DNA of 64,000 bases from Wolfiporia cocos (GCA_029448655.1 JACCLO010000011.1:496001-560000); one strand, 5' to 3'; shown: positions 11,101-22,010, numbered from the stretch's first letter. Numbers and translations are program-made. Notes: generated from the letters alone by a model not told the origin.

Positions 11101-11679
11101 TGCGATAGCGATTTTGGTGGCCTTCGTAGCTCGGACTCGTTCGGCGATGTCCGCTCTACACTCGTCCCTGTTTCTGATCCATGCGTCAGCAAAAATGTAG
11201 TAAATATGATCACCGTCCTCAATCTGCTCGTGTTCGCAGTCGCATGAGAACGTGATCCGTCGCTTCTTCCAGTCGATGGAAGGGTTGTGGTCTTTGAGCC
11301 AGTCAAAGCCTAAGAAGATGTCCGCGGAGCTAAGTTCCGTGACATGGAACTTGCGGTTTTCCAAGTGCGTGTCGATCTGCATCTGGAGCTCGACGTAGTG
11401 CGTCATGAGCCCCATGCTGTTGGTTGATCCGTCTGCGTTGAACAGCTTGATAGGGCGGTCCAATGGGATCTGCTCGAGTCGGTGTTCCTCCACGTAGGAC
11501 TTACTGATCACCGATCCAGTAGAACCGGAATCGATGAGAGCCTTTGTGAAGAGGGCGCGTCCATCGGGGTGGTGGAGAGTGATCGGTACTTCAATCTGCT
11601 TTCCCCATTTTCCCGTCTGGATGACCACTACACTTCCCCTGAGTTTCTCACCAGTTGAACCGAAACCCTGTGTCCCTCA
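8158..11679 (-). CDS. pol: Pol of Gypsy element 1: protease, RT, RNase H, integrase, chromodomain-like end
   Basis: An uninterrupted frame of about 1,156 codons counted from 11628, open back to the TGA at 11679-11677. Domains in order: aspartic protease (DSGS, about residues 33-36); reverse transcriptase (FSKLDIRWGY; YLDD at 380-383); RNase H (D527, E569, D596 in VLTDHKN); integrase zinc finger (H740, H747, C777, C780); catalytic core D810, D870, E906, i.e. DD35E; and a short chromodomain-like stretch near 1103-1130 (LEVEWSDGNKTWE). Motifs are those of Ty3/Gypsy chromoviruses. All catalytic residues are present, so Pol looks functional although translation from the Gag start would stop earlier. 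Confidence 0.95.
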
Positions 11680-12960
11680 CGTGGTTTCGCGGATCGATTT
11701 GACGATCTTGGTGTTGGGTGTCATGTTACATTCAAGTATGAACTGGGCGATTCTGTCCCCATACTCGACCTGATAATCTGCTCTGGTCTGATTATTCAGT
11801 ATGACTTTCAATCGGCCGGTGTAGTCTTCGTCTACTACACCGCCCTCCACGTCGACTCCCTTGAGGGCGAGTCCAGATCGTGGCGCAATACGTCCGTATA
11901 CACCGTCCGGCATCCTGATTTTGATGCCAGTATCTACGGTGACACGTTTCCCATTAGGAACGACGACCTCCTCCGCGGAGTAGAGGTCGTACCCGGTGGC
12001 ACCTTCGCTTTTGCGCTCAGGTGGGATTGCCTGCGGGTGGTCTAAGTATATATCAAGCGTGACGGTCCTCTTCTTTACGCGTCTACGCTGTACTTTCTTT
12101 TCTGATTTTTTCTTAGTGGCACCTGATGCGTCTGCCATTTCCACATCAGGTGTCACTACCGGGTCCACATCCATCGGAACATATGTTACATTAACATTGG
12201 AGGAATTAAGCATGGTATTTGCCTCCCGCCACGCTCCAGTGGGAGGCACCTCCAAGGCTGTTACAAACGAATCGTCGGAGCATGTTGAAGCTCCGTCGTC
12301 GTCGTCTATGTCCGATTCTACAGATGCGAGAGGTACAGATACTGATTCTAATATCGGGGCCCCAGTCTCTAGCCCATATAGTCCATCCACCGGTTCGTTG
12401 TTCTCCGTGGCAGCCGAGTCACTTTTTTTGGAGTTTACTGGTTCTTCTACTTCCAATACTGAAAAGCAATTCGAGGGGGAGGGACTTACCTGAGTGGGGG
12501 CGAACCCGGCCTCCTTTGCGGCGTCAGGGTTCTCCTGGGCCCAAGCGGCCACCATTCGGACGAAGTCCTCTTGGGGAATCTCGCCGAGGACCGTAGGAGC
12601 TTCGTTCCCTGCGATAGCCTGCTGGGTTCGCTGTGTTCCGGATCCACTGGCGGTGGGGGTGGTGTTGGTCTTGGACCGCCAGTTCGGTTGGTGCCAGGAT
12701 GTCTTGGTGCATCCTTTGCCAGGTGCCTCGGCCTGCGTCTTGCTGCAAGAGTGGCACTTTCTCTTGAGCAAGTTTTCCCTTTCTTCGGCTGTTGGTTCCG
12801 CTCGAGGAGCGTGCTCGGGCTTAGCACGCTCCTTGCCCTTGTCCGTGGTCCCCTTCGAGGTACTCCTCAGTTTCTCCTCGTCCCGGAGCCGACGCATCGC
12901 ATTGTCGGTCCGGAGAATAGCCTGTTTCCAGGATTCGTAATCCTCTGGGATTTGGATGTT
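11629..12960 (-). CDS. Gag C-terminus, Cys/His motif and dUTPase of Gypsy element 1
   Basis: Same frame as Gag and Pol. It starts after the TAA at 12963-12961. A Cys/His cluster (CHSCSK... GCTKTSWH) sits where a nucleocapsid zinc knuckle belongs but does not fit CX2CX4HX4C. After an acidic linker comes a trimeric-type dUTPase: motif 1 GATGYDLYSA, motif 2 APRSGLA, motif 3 GGVVDEDYTGRLKV with the catalytic Asp/Tyr, motif 4 EYGDRIAQF, and motif 5 GTQGFGSTG. The TGA at 11679-11677 falls exactly on the Arg that normally starts motif 5, as expected from CGA to TGA. The enzyme would hydrolyse dUTP, limiting uracil in the cDNA. The gag-dUTPase-protease order resembles betaretroviruses. Confidence 0.85.
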
Positions 12961-14361
12961 TTACCCACGCTGCGATTTGTCGTTGACGGTGGCGGCGACG
13001 AACGCCTGGTGAACCGAAGAGTATATTTCCTTGGGGATGGCCCTGGTGACTCAACTGTGGACCACCTGGTTCTCCCTGTCGTACTTGGCTTCTCCCAGGA
13101 GTCTCTCGAGTTCCTGGAAGTACTCTTCACCTTTACCGAGCGTCATTGTGAGTCGCTCTGCCGCTACTGCCGCCTTTTTCTCCAGGTCCGAGTCGTCGAA
13201 CTTTTGGTGCAACTCCCAGACGAACCGTTGCCAGCTGATCCGCCATTGTCCGCCCAGGTAGTGTTCCCTGGTGACTGCCGTTACCCACGAGTCGACCTTG
13301 GGCCCCCTGATCAATGAGACTGCCGCGCCCACCTTCTTGGAGTCGGTGAAGAGGATGGGGGCGTTGTCGTCGATGTACAGTTGTAGTCTCATGAACCAGT
13401 CTGTGAACGCGGTGCCGGTGAAGGCTTCCGGTTCCCTGACCTTTGACTTGTACCGGGGGTCTGGTCTTGGCTCGGGCAACACTGAGTACGCGTCCCACTG
13501 AGATGATGCCGGTTTCATTGGCCTCCACATCGACACACGAGTTCCCTGGAGAGGCGCGGCTCCCCAGGTGTTCACATGCGGGTTCTGTGTTGGCAGGGGG
13601 TTACCGAACATGTCGTGTGTGGGTGCGGGACGTGCTGCCTGAGCGAAGTTTTCTGGTCAAGCGGGGGCCGGGGCCGTAAGTGCCGGGGGAGTGTAGCCGG
13701 GCAGGAATGGGTTGGTCTGTCGGGAGCCACCACGAGTCGGAGGGGTCGGGAGCGGTCGGGATCCGCGTGGAGTTCGCTGGGGAGAGTGCATGTGCACTGA
13801 TCGAACCCAGTTTTCTACCGGACGGAATCGACTCTCTGCTTCGGAAGCGGGAGTTCTGACGGGGGGTGGTGCCGGGCTGTGGAGTGAGGCCGCATCTCCG
13901 GCTTGGAGAGCGTCCGCCTGCAACCGTTGTGCCTCCTGTAGGAATCGTGCTCCCATTTCCTGCGACCATGTTCCTGTTGCCACCATTGCCTGCGCGACCT
14001 GCTGGCATCGCGCGCCGAAGTCTGCCGCCGTGGGGTTTGGCGGGAATGCCCATTGGAGGGCCAGTGGGGAGTTAATGTGACCCAACTGACTTCCACCCCG
14101 AATCGTGGCCGATTGGTTCTGGGCGAGGGCAAACGCTTGGTCGTAAAACCCTGGTGGTGGCACCTGGTTGGGCGCGAAAGTTCGGACCGAGGGGAGGTAG
14201 CTGTGTCCGGCTACGGTGCCGTCCTCTACCGGAGCCACTTCTACGGGACGCGGGGCATGCATGCTGTCTTGTACCGACATGTGCCCGAAGTCGTCGAAGA
14301 ATGCGTCGGCCAAAGGGTCAGGGGTGTGGAGCGAGAATGCCAGGGTTTGTGATCCGGACAT
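12961..14361 (-). pseudogene. gag: gag of Gypsy element 1, with three in-frame stops
   Basis: Starts at ATG 14361-14359 (MSGSQTLAFSLHTPDPLADA). The frame is continuous except for TGA at 13659-13657, TGA at 13053-13051 and TAA at 12963-12961. The capsid-like part reads VREPEAFTGTAFTDWFMRLQ (typical 'F.G....W' start of Gypsy capsids) and continues to a leucine-rich end. All three stops would arise from CGA or CAA by a single C-to-T change. Hence Gag is inactivated by point mutation while Pol remains open; deliberate read-through of three stops is unlikely. A Pro-rich N-terminal part precedes the capsid. Confidence 0.8.
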
Positions 14362-15112
14362 TGTGTATGTGGAGAAGGGTTATGGTATGAAAATTGTAGT
14401 CGCAATTGAGACCGCTACCTGCCCACTGTGGCGCCTCCAAAGAGCTATTGGGGTGGTAACTAGAAAGTCTCGATCCACTACAAACTGCGTCCACCTCTTT
14501 TCGGAGATGTTCCAAGAAACGCTAAGGGGTTTTCTTCCCAAAGCCGGCTAGAAAACGCAGCCTCCAAAACCTCGTCCAGCCCCGAAGCTAATTCGGGATA
14601 CCGGGGGCACGGGAACTATCCGCCTATGTGGTGGGGCGTGTAAAAGTCTGGCGGCAAGTGCCGGTACAGTACTAGGCGATTTCCTGCCTCTTCAGCCGCG
14701 GGTTACGCGCTGGGTTGTATGGTAATGGGGGCGCGGTAATGCGCGTATCGTCGGGGCAGTAAGGCCCGTAAATAGACGACCAGTGCCTCTGTACACTGCC
14801 ACAGGGCCCCTTAACGCCTTTGATTATTACGCGTTGGGTGCACAGTTACTGTGGTGGGGTTGAAACCCAAGACCTTTACGACCGCGTTGCACGGTGTTGG
14901 TCCAGTAGCTTAGAAGCAACGGTAGGAGAGGTCCCCTACACGCTGTTCGCAAGTGCTTTCCCCCAGAACTCTAATCCCTTAACCCTGGGATGTGGCGGGT
15001 ATGAAACAAATCACGTGCTCGGAGAGCCGAAGTTCAACAAGAGCGAAAGAAAGGTGCACTTTGCCCCTAGTGCGCCGGGATTGCTTAGGGTAAAACCACT
15101 AAGCGGGGGGGG
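14362..15112 (-). other. Long 5' leader of Gypsy element 1
   Basis: About 750 nt between the primer-binding site and the Gag ATG without a convincing ORF on the coding strand. Around 14860-14920 the minus strand has a weak tRNA T-arm-like block (GGGTTTCAACCCC). No function can be assigned; packaging or translation signals may lie here. Confidence 0.5.
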
Positions 15113-15123
15113 AGACTCGTCTT
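15113..15123 (-). other. Self-priming primer-binding site of Gypsy element 1
   Basis: Minus strand AAGACGAGTCT, one base inside the 5' LTR. It is exactly complementary over 11 nt to AGACTCGTCTT in the LTR (15218-15228), which starts 32 nt after a TATATA box. Complementarity stops on both sides, giving precisely the 11 nt known from Tf1. Confidence 0.85.
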
Positions 15124-15124
15124 A

Positions 15125-15497
15125 TGACACAAGCAACACTTCAAGCAACTACTCAGGGGATTGTTACTCGCGTTTCAGCGCAATCCGAGTCTGAGGCTAC
15201 TCAAGGCGTATAAGGCCAAGACGAGTCTGGGGTGCTACCCTGCTCGTCGGCCAGTATATATGCTGTTCTACTGTTTGTACACTGTTTGGCTGCTATACAG
15301 TTATTACGTAAGCTGTGAGTCCGATACTATGGTAAACCCTATAATGGGTGTAGGTACACGGCACAGAGTGTCCGGGGGGCTAACAACACGTGACAGGGTG
15401 TTTGGGGTCTTGCACGTGACTGCTTAGGCGCGCGCTTAGATAAGATAAGGGTTCAGGCTCTAGTCACTAGCTAGGCGAAAGAAATCGGCTTGTGACA
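15125..15497 (-). repeat. 5' LTR of Gypsy element 1 (373 bp)
   Basis: TG...CA termini, followed on the right by the gcagc duplication. U3 runs from 15497 to about 15229; the predicted transcription start is at 15228. Confidence 0.95.
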
Positions 15498-15502
15498 GCA
15501 GC

Positions 15503-15946
15503 GTTGTTGAACAAAACCAAATCCGGAAAGCTCTTGCCAACCCTTCAGCTTTCTCTGTGTTACCTCATCACACCATTCCTTCTCATGGTTTTTTTTTGAG
15601 GTGAGTACGGATTGCCTCTATCTGACCTGCAGTATTCTTCCATGTCCACCAGACTGGTAACTCGCTAAAAATCGCAGTCTATTCATATCTATGGAATGCA
15701 GATCATGGCTACATACCACAACCTGCAGCCAAGATAGGCTGAAACCTTTGGATCCGGTTTTTCTAGTAGCAATGGTGTATCTGGTGGACAAGTGGCTGGT
15801 CTAGCTGCTGTGTCAAGTTGTCTCACAAACCACCAGACATCATCAGCAGCTCTCCCTGCCTGATGTGGGATCTGTGCCTGTAGAACATGAGAACTGCATG
15901 AATTTCCTGGCAGAGTTGAACCTATGCATGGTCCGACACCATGCAC
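15503..15946 (-). pseudogene. hAT transposase pseudogene, segment 1 (N-terminal BED-type zinc finger)
   Basis: The minus strand reads DDVWWFVRQL, then PLLLEKPDPK and YLGCRLW, an intron (GTATGTAGCC...TTTTTAG), then WWTWKNTAGQIEAIRTHLKK. A one-base slip in a run of A residues follows, then EKEWCDEVTQRKLKGWQE. This is the BED-like zinc-finger and linker found at the N-terminus of basidiomycete hAT transposases (CRLC...W.N..GT...RTHL..H). The second Cys of the finger appears as Trp, so the finger is damaged. The gene continues across the Gypsy insertion into segment 2. Confidence 0.65.
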
Positions 15947-16183
15947 TGATGGCTGTGAGTTGCTACTGAAGTTGTCAGGCTGACAAGCTTCCGTAAGACT
16001 TCCAGAAGTAGCCTGTCTCTTCTGACCACTTCACCGTGCACCAGTGGTTGCTTGTTTGTAGAGTTTCAGTCAATTATCTTAATCTGCCAACTGCCCTTCA
16101 CTTAAGAAATCGCAGTTGCGAGCTAGGTTTGCACGCAGATTAATCTGCTAACTGCGGCAGATTAATCTACTGTGACAATAAAA

Positions 16184-16264
16184 TGGTACATCCCAGATTC
16201 GAACCAACGACCTTAGCGTAGATGAGAATAAGAGCATCACAGCATAATTAGCCAAGTGCACCAT
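16184..16264 (-). ncRNA. tRNA-like block in the left arm of F1
   Basis: Minus strand contains an A-box-like TTGGCTAAT, then GGTTCGAATC (B box) and ends ATGTACCA. It mirrors the block in the right arm. The cloverleaf is imperfect, so it is a tRNA-derived Pol III module rather than a working tRNA. Confidence 0.55.
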
Positions 16265-16563
16265 AGTGGCAACAGTTACCATGGACCAGTCAAAATATAT
16301 ATAACACAAATTTTACACACAATTTTCGCAAATCATCAAGGCAACTAACTGCTCCAACAAGCATACACAGAAATCAATGATAGTGGTAGCTTGATTTACC
16401 ATGCTTGACCTGGAGCAACTCACCATGGGAAAGCTGAATACACTGGAATCACAGGTTTTTAGAGGCAGATTCATTTGTATTTGTGTTATGGAAGATGTTA
16501 AACTGCGAAAATGAAGTTTACAAAATACTCTATATATCGCTTAAAATGGGGCAGACACTAGTT

Positions 16564-16650
16564 GCACTGTAGCTCAGTTGGCTAACGTATGATGCAATGC
16601 TGTTATTCTCATCTGTGCTAAGGTCCTTGGTTCGACCCTGGGATGTACCA
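16564..16650 (+). ncRNA. tRNA-like block in the right arm of F1
   Basis: TGTAGCTCAGTTGGCTAAC (A box), GGTTCGACCC (B box) and ATGTACCA at the end. It faces the right terminus. Confidence 0.55.
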
Positions 16651-16784
16651 TTTTATTGTCACAGTAGATTAATCTGCCGCAGCTAGCAGATTAATCTGCA
16701 TGCAAACCTAGCTCGCAACTGCGATTTCTTAAGCGAAGGGCAGTTGGCAGATTAAGATAATTGACTGAAGTCCCTCCTTGTTTA

Positions 16785-17039
16785 TGCTTTGATGCTGCAG
16801 GGTCAGCACAGCTTTGAGCGAGATTATTGACAGCTGCCATAGTATCAGCCAAGATTAGAGTTGACCCCCCATATGAGGTTGCAGGCACAGGTAGATGGTA
16901 ATGGATATATTGCAGCTCAGCAAGAATGAGGGATGGAGAGTATTGCCAATGAGATGATTGATAATTTAGGTGTCTATCGGCATGGTTAGCATACAGTGAG
17001 TGAGAATAATCTACCAGACTAGTAAGAAGCAGTGAATGG
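16785..17039. other. No gene recognised
   Basis: Between the foldback element and repeat L1. It may contain the upstream flank of the hAT element; nothing further visible. Confidence 0.4.
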
Positions 17040-17395
17040 CTCATCAGTGAAGTGCGAGGCTGTAGATCTACTCGTATCTACGTAGATATACCTAGCAGGT
17101 CCTGTAACTGTAGCCGGACCGGTATACTCATATATAACCCCCTTATAGTAGCAGGTCCGCGCAATAGCAAGCGCCCAAGGGACGCGTTCTTGCAAGGACC
17201 TCACCTGAGGGCCCTTGCTATTGCGAGGACCTTACAGTAGCGGTCGCTTGGGCAGCCGGCAGTGCGGGAGCACCGCTCTAGAATACCGGTTCCAACCATG
17301 CAGCCCTTAGACGATATTGTATTCACACAGTGCAATGCCAATAAAACCTCGATTTATTTGTAATATGCATGCGCACAACCATATTAGTACAGTCC
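17040..17395 (+). repeat. Dispersed repeat L, copy 1
   Basis: About 350 bp homologous to 59212-59545 (GTAGATATACCTAGCAGGTCCT..., CTTGCAAGGACCTCACCTGAGG). It contains internal inverted repeats such as aatagcaag/cttgctatt and ccttgcaagga. Copy 2 differs mostly by C-to-T and G-to-A. Type unknown; neither clear LTR ends nor target duplications were found. Confidence 0.6.
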
Positions 17396-18125
17396 GCGCC
17401 GGCCAGGCAATGCTGCATGATCTTCGAGTACGCTGTGGCATCAATCGACAGCCCAAACCTAAGGATGAGCGGGTAGATGATCGAGAAGCACATGCGCACT
17501 GCGCCCGAGATGATGTGCACGATACAAGCTCGAGGCTCCGCAGAGGATAATGAAGCCCTGTGGCGGATGCATGCGTCAGTTGCGTGTGGGCATGGTAGTG
17601 CGCAGGGGCATATGGGAAGGATGAGCGCAATCGAGGTGGCACAGATGGCGGTGTAGCAGATCTAGAACTTGTGCAAGTCTGTGAGCGTGGCGGCGATGGA
17701 GCTGAACAGGAGTGTGACCGTGATACTGTTAGGGTACGGTCGTCAGCACACGTCAGGAGCGGCGGGGACATGGGGGGAGAGGGGGAGAGGCAGAAGAAGC
17801 AGGGAAAAAAGCACGGACACCTACTCAAAAATGAGCGAGTCGATGAAGGAGCCGTTGTCAAACTCGTCAATGGCCTTATATATCCAGATGACGAGCTGCC
17901 AGAACTTGTACACCTGCCACTGCACAATCTACACCACATGGCGCATAACCTGCACCATGCGCTCCATCAGTCCCTGCACAAAAAGCACGCGCAGCACGCA
18001 CGTAGATCTCAGCCTTCTTGCGCTTCTTAAGTTCTTTTTTCTGCCACTCGCGCTCCTTCTCGTGCTTGATGTGCTCCTTCTTGCACTCGAGTCACTCGTT
18101 GTCGCTCGTTGCGGGCATGCCGGGT
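17396..18125 (-). pseudogene. DUF1212 / threonine-serine exporter-like (Prm10-type) pseudogene, C-terminal part
   Basis: Minus-strand fragments in order: a Lys/Glu-rich helix (KKEHIKHEKEREWQKKELKK) at about 18010-18090; VQWQVYKFWQLV... NGSFIDSLIFE at about 17830-17950; SSIAATLTDLHKF, CYTAICATSIALILPI at about 17620-17710; and HIISGAVRMCFSIIYPLILR then FGLSIDATAYSKIM at about 17400-17520. The last block matches the 'ISG.VRM.y.iiYslfLGFG.siG' region of ThrE/DUF1212 membrane proteins. In-frame stops and frame changes show it is broken. The right part is separated by the MITE at 18126-18741. Confidence 0.6.
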
Positions 18126-18741
18126 TAGTGATGTGCAAAGCACGGCTCGGCTCAAAGCCCGGGGCTTGGGCCCGGCTTTGAAGGGCTCGGGCTCCGCGGA
18201 ATGTCAAGCCGGGCCCTCCTTGACGGCTCAGGCCGGCTTGGGCCCGGCTCAGGCTCAGGCCGGGGCTTATGGGTAATCATGTAGGACCTCGAAATTATTG
18301 GCTTGTGCAGTTCAAATGACAGCACAACATATTCAGAATGCTTATATGTCTACTATTTGTTGTTATTCTGATCTACAAGTGTTTTTACAGCTGCTTATGA
18401 TGTTGACCGAAAATCCAGATCTCGATCACAACCCCGATCGCAACAGTAGTCACAACGTTCCGCACCGTGTTAGCAGATCACAAGTCATTGTAATGGTCGT
18501 TGAGATCATATAAGGTGAATTGATGCAAAATCTTAAACTAAAGGGCCCACTTTCGCTAATTCTAACAACACCACAGCTGCGCGCCTAAAGCCGCCGGCTC
18601 AGGGCTCGGCTACGGCCGGCTCACGATCCAAGCCGGGCCCTGAGCCGTCTTAAGCCGCCCCCCCAGGCTCGGCTCGGCCCGGCTTAAGTCGGCTCGGCCA
18701 GGCCCGGCTCACGGCTTTGAGCCGTGCTTTGCACATCACTA
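18126..18741. mobile_element. hAT-type MITE K1 (616 bp) with palindromic GC-rich arms
   Basis: Terminal inverted repeats TAGTGATGTGCAAAGCACGGC and its inverse; perfect 8-bp duplications tgccgggt (18118-18125, 18742-18749). Both arms are built of degenerate GGCTCGGCCCGGCTT-type short palindromes; the middle is AT-richer and has no ORF. It interrupts the DUF1212 pseudogene. Confidence 0.9.
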
Positions 18742-18749
18742 TGCCGGGT

Positions 18750-19100
18750 GTGCTCTGGGGCGAGTCGTCCTCCTTCTCGTTGTGAAGTTCATCGGCAGTG
18801 ACGACGTGTGCAGGTGTAATGGGTGCACGGGCTTTGACAGCGAGTGCCCGGGCGAGTCAAGGTGCATCATGATGCTCCGCAACCACACCAGCGCCGGCTC
18901 AGGCTCCACGTCCGACTCCTTCATCTGCGGGAGGTTGCTCTCAGTATCAGCACATATATGCGCAATTCCAAAGACCATAACACGCGCATCAAGAGCGGAA
19001 GGAGAAAGAGAGACGGGGGAGAGTGGCGGATGGGTGAGGCATGCATGGGCAACAGCCTGAACCCCAACATGGTTTGAGAGAAAAAGGACGCACACGTTAA
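18750..19100 (-). pseudogene. DUF1212-like pseudogene, upstream part
   Basis: Minus strand stays open across this stretch with SNLPQMKESDVEPEPA. After excision of the MITE it would continue into the Lys/Glu-rich helix. Assignment to the same gene is by continuity only. Confidence 0.35.
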
Positions 19101-19112
19101 TAGCAAAGGCCT

Positions 19113-19583
19113 TCTGTGGGCCATGGTCCGTATTGTACATAGTCCGTGCCCATAATGGTGTGAGTCCATGGTCAGTAATGACCGTGTAGCCGGTAATGAC
19201 TGTAGTAAGTGAAGATGGGAGGCATAGTTTTGGTTGGTTGGGTGGATGTGGTCCTAACCGTGAGTCTGCATGGTCATGGTATGTCCAGATGAGGTGGTAT
19301 GGGTGTGAGGCATAATCCAGGTAGCAGGGGTTTGGTTGGGTCAGGTGCTACTGGGCTCATCGTACTTCATTGGGGTCCCGTGACTCTATTGGCTTTGTAC
19401 TGGACTGGATGTGTGGTCTGAGACTAGGGTTATTAGGCGTGGCTGATGATGCTGGTAGCTAGTGCCCAGGATGGTTCGTATGTAGGGCTTGGATCTAGCT
19501 GAGGCATTGAGTTTCCCGCCCCGGGGGTGCTCTCGATGATCAGAAAAGGTACTGTGCCTAGAGGCTTAAATTGGTGTGTGACA
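19113..19583 (-). repeat. Truncated family-B LTR
   Basis: Homologous to the right half of the solo LTR at 33955-35018 (from gtccgtattgtacatagtcc to the GTGTGACA end). The other half is missing, so it is a fragment without target duplication. Confidence 0.7.
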
Positions 19584-19689
19584 ATTAGCTGTGACATTAC
19601 ATATTGAATCACACATGATAAGCATTTGTGTGCATAGCACAGAATAAAATAGAAGCATTCCTAGTCAATACCCTCACAGTAGAGGTCAC

Positions 19690-20570
19690 GAAGTAGGTGC
19701 CCATGGCTTGCGGTAAGCTTGCAGTTAGCCTACAAAAACATCAATAGCACATGTTGGGGCTTGCAATGGGCACATGCCACAACCCTTTCCACAAGCATAA
19801 TTATAAGCTAGTTGTCAATTTGGATTGCCATGTTGTGTATGAGATGCCACAAGCCTCACAACAAGCTATAAATACTTATTGAAGGCTTAGTGCAAGCTAT
19901 GGGCCCTTACTGTGACCCTTACCACAAGACATGTACCATTACCATGACCCTTACTATGACCCTTACCATGACCAACAGGCACTTATTAGAGACCCTTATC
20001 ACAAGCATAATTGTAAGACAATTGTCCATTTAGATTACTATGTTATGTACAAGCCACCCTAGGCCTTGCAATGAGCTATAGATGCTCATTGAAAGCTTAG
20101 TGCAACCTATGTGCCCTTTGCCATGACCATGTCTGCAAGATATGCATGCTTACCATGATCCTTACTGTGACCCTTACTGCAAGCTATAGGCACTTACTTG
20201 TAACCCTTATTGTGAGCATAATTGCAAGACAATCACTAATCTGGGTTGCCATGTTGTGTATGTGCAATCCCAAGCCCCATCACAAACTAGAAAATGTTAT
20301 TGCAAGCTTAGCACAAGATAAGGACCTTTACCAGGACCATTACCACAAGATATGCACACTTACCCTGACCCTTACTGTGAGCAATGTGCGCTTATCCACG
20401 ACCCTTATCATGGGCATAATTGTAGGACAATTGTCAATTTGGGTTGCCCAGTTAGATATGAGACACTGCAAGCCTCATTGTAAGCTATGCATGCTTACTG
20501 AAACCTTTCTACAAGCATCCTGTGAGCCTACCATGAGATGTGGACGCCTATCACAACCCTGATTGCAACA
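19690..20570. repeat. Tandem repeat of about 205 bp, four diverged copies
   Basis: The block cacaagcataattgtaagacaattgtc recurs near 19790, 19997, 20211 and 20406. Between the blocks are runs of ttaccatgaccc-type 11-12-mers. Confidence 0.7.
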
Positions 20571-20814
20571 TCACTAACTATAATTTTTACCAATGGGGAG
20601 CTAGAGGTCTGCCCACCTCTGCAAGCCCTCACCTTATGCCTCACAACCCTTCACCTCACAATCCCCTACTTCCTGACTCCCATCCTGTGCACCCTAAACC
20701 TTGCAACCCCCACATCTTGCAACTCCTTAACCTTGCAAACTTTACATCTTGGAACCCCAAGACCTCATGAACCCTACATCTCATGACCCTTAGACCTCAT
20801 ATCTTGCTACGATT

Positions 20815-21535
20815 ATTTTGTTTTTAAAGGCTTGCAGAACTCGCCATTGGGTGAATACAATACAGGGACTTGTTGCACAACCAATGCCCCCTGGGACTCA
20901 TGATCACATCAGGCTCAACCCCAATTGTACTAGCTCTATGAAACCATTTCAGGTCTGACAGATTCAACTCTAGTATCATTTCATATTTAACATATGATTG
21001 ACTGATGGCATTCAACCACCATACTCCTATCATCATAATCTATCATTACAGATACATCACTGCATACCTATCATACATTTCAGACTAGATCATACATAGT
21101 AGCAGTGACATATGGGTTTCATAGGACCTTAGATAGTATATAAACTCGTGTAACTATAGTTGAGGCTCTTCAGCTCAACCTTGTTGTAATAACAAGAGTC
21201 TGATACTTGTTCTCAAATGAAGGACACTTCTTTCAGTATATTCTCAAGCCCTCGAATGATCAAGTCCTCTAAGAGCACACTGACTTCTTGGACTTAGGCA
21301 AGTAATTCTATAACTCGCACACTGAACTGATATACTCTCTAATGCGTATTGAGTATTTCCCAAAGTCTTTTGACTTGGCACTGAATGATATATCCTCTAG
21401 CGACATATAAGATATTTAGCTAAGCACTCCACTTAGCCCCAAACGATTCTACATGAATGACAAGTCAAGGCCGACTTGGTGTAGACAATTAATATTTGCA
21501 ACTGAATATAACAAACAGGTATACAACCTGTAACA
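20815..21535 (+). repeat. Solo LTR, family C (721 bp)
   Basis: TGCTACGATTATTTTG...CTGTAACA, opposite orientation to the copy at 207-914. Flanks tatct and catct are a 5-bp duplication with one transition. An older, diverged copy. Confidence 0.8.
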
Positions 21536-21639
21536 CATCTTGCAACACCCACCTTGCAACCCTCACTTTGCAATGCCTACCCTGCAATCCTCTATCTTAT
21601 GGTCACCATCCTGCAGCCCCCCACCCCCAACACATTAGG

Positions 21640-22010
21640 TGACAAGACCACCCTGGGCCCTCAGAGCTAACTGGGGTGAGGCGGGCGGAAGAACGCCAAG
21701 TTCAGAATGGAGTCTGAACCCAACGCTCAACCCCCTATATATATTAGCATAGTGCATGTACATGTTATGGTCTGTGTGTAAGTATTAGGCCAGTAATGGC
21801 CAATGGTGAGGCTAAGGTAAGACTATGTAGGGAGACTACCTACTAGTCTGCATAAAGTCTGTATGTGATTACTCATGCAGGCATCATGTCCTTGTGAGAG
21901 AGTATCCTGTGGCATACTTTGTAGGTGCACCTATATGAAATAGAGCAGATCTGTGATAGAAGCTGGTGCTTCTGAGTGTGAAGAACAATATCGTCATTTT
22001 GCCCATGACA
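21640..22010 (-). repeat. Solo LTR, family D long form (371 bp)
   Basis: TGACAAGACC...TTTTGCCCATGACA; perfect duplications ttagg (21635-21639, 22011-22015). It shares TATA, start-site 11-mer ATTCTGAACTT and U5 with the 163-bp LTRs of 4721-7117 but keeps about 200 bp more U3. Confidence 0.9.

Larger units (their letters stand above)
7388..15497 (-). mobile_element. Ty3/Gypsy chromodomain retrotransposon 1, with internal dUTPase, self-primed
   Basis: LTRs 7388-7762 and 15125-15497 are near-identical: two substitutions plus a 2-bp GC indel, so the insertion is recent. The element is flanked by perfect 5-bp duplications gcagc (7383-7387, 15498-15502). On the minus strand the order is 5' LTR, self-priming site, about 750-nt leader, gag, dUTPase, protease, reverse transcriptase, RNase H, integrase, chromodomain-like tail, a possible extra 3' frame, polypurine tract, 3' LTR. 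Everything from the Gag ATG (14361) to the Pol stop (8158) is in a single frame, broken only by four stop codons, so no Gag-Pol frameshift is needed. Confidence 0.95.
16059..16776. mobile_element. tRNA-armed foldback element, copy F1 (718 bp)
   Basis: Ends are TAGAGTTTCAGTCAATTATC and the inverse of GAGGGACTTCAGTCAATTATC. Long inverted arms of about 200 bp include cagattaatctg motifs. It is flanked by an 8-bp duplication with one mismatch (cttgtttg 16051-16058, cttgttta 16777-16784), as expected for hAT-type transposition. Each arm contains a tRNA-like block reading outwards. No ORF is present. A full-length inverted copy lies at 56673-57389. Confidence 0.8.

Noticed and set aside
8813..11247. 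Plus-strand open frames opposite pol of element 1
   Set aside because: Antisense shadows of the coding frame without domains.
11677..13659. Programmed read-through of four in-frame stops in element 1
   Set aside because: Four stops with different contexts, one inside dUTPase motif 5, fit mutation far better than recoding.
14860..14920. Possible tRNA in the leader of Gypsy element 1
   Set aside because: Only a T-arm-like GGGTTTCAACCCC is convincing; D and acceptor stems do not pair.
17307..17939. 210-codon Ser/Cys-rich minus frame
   Set aside because: It is the wrong frame of the DUF1212-like pseudogene, whose recognisable blocks lie in other frames.
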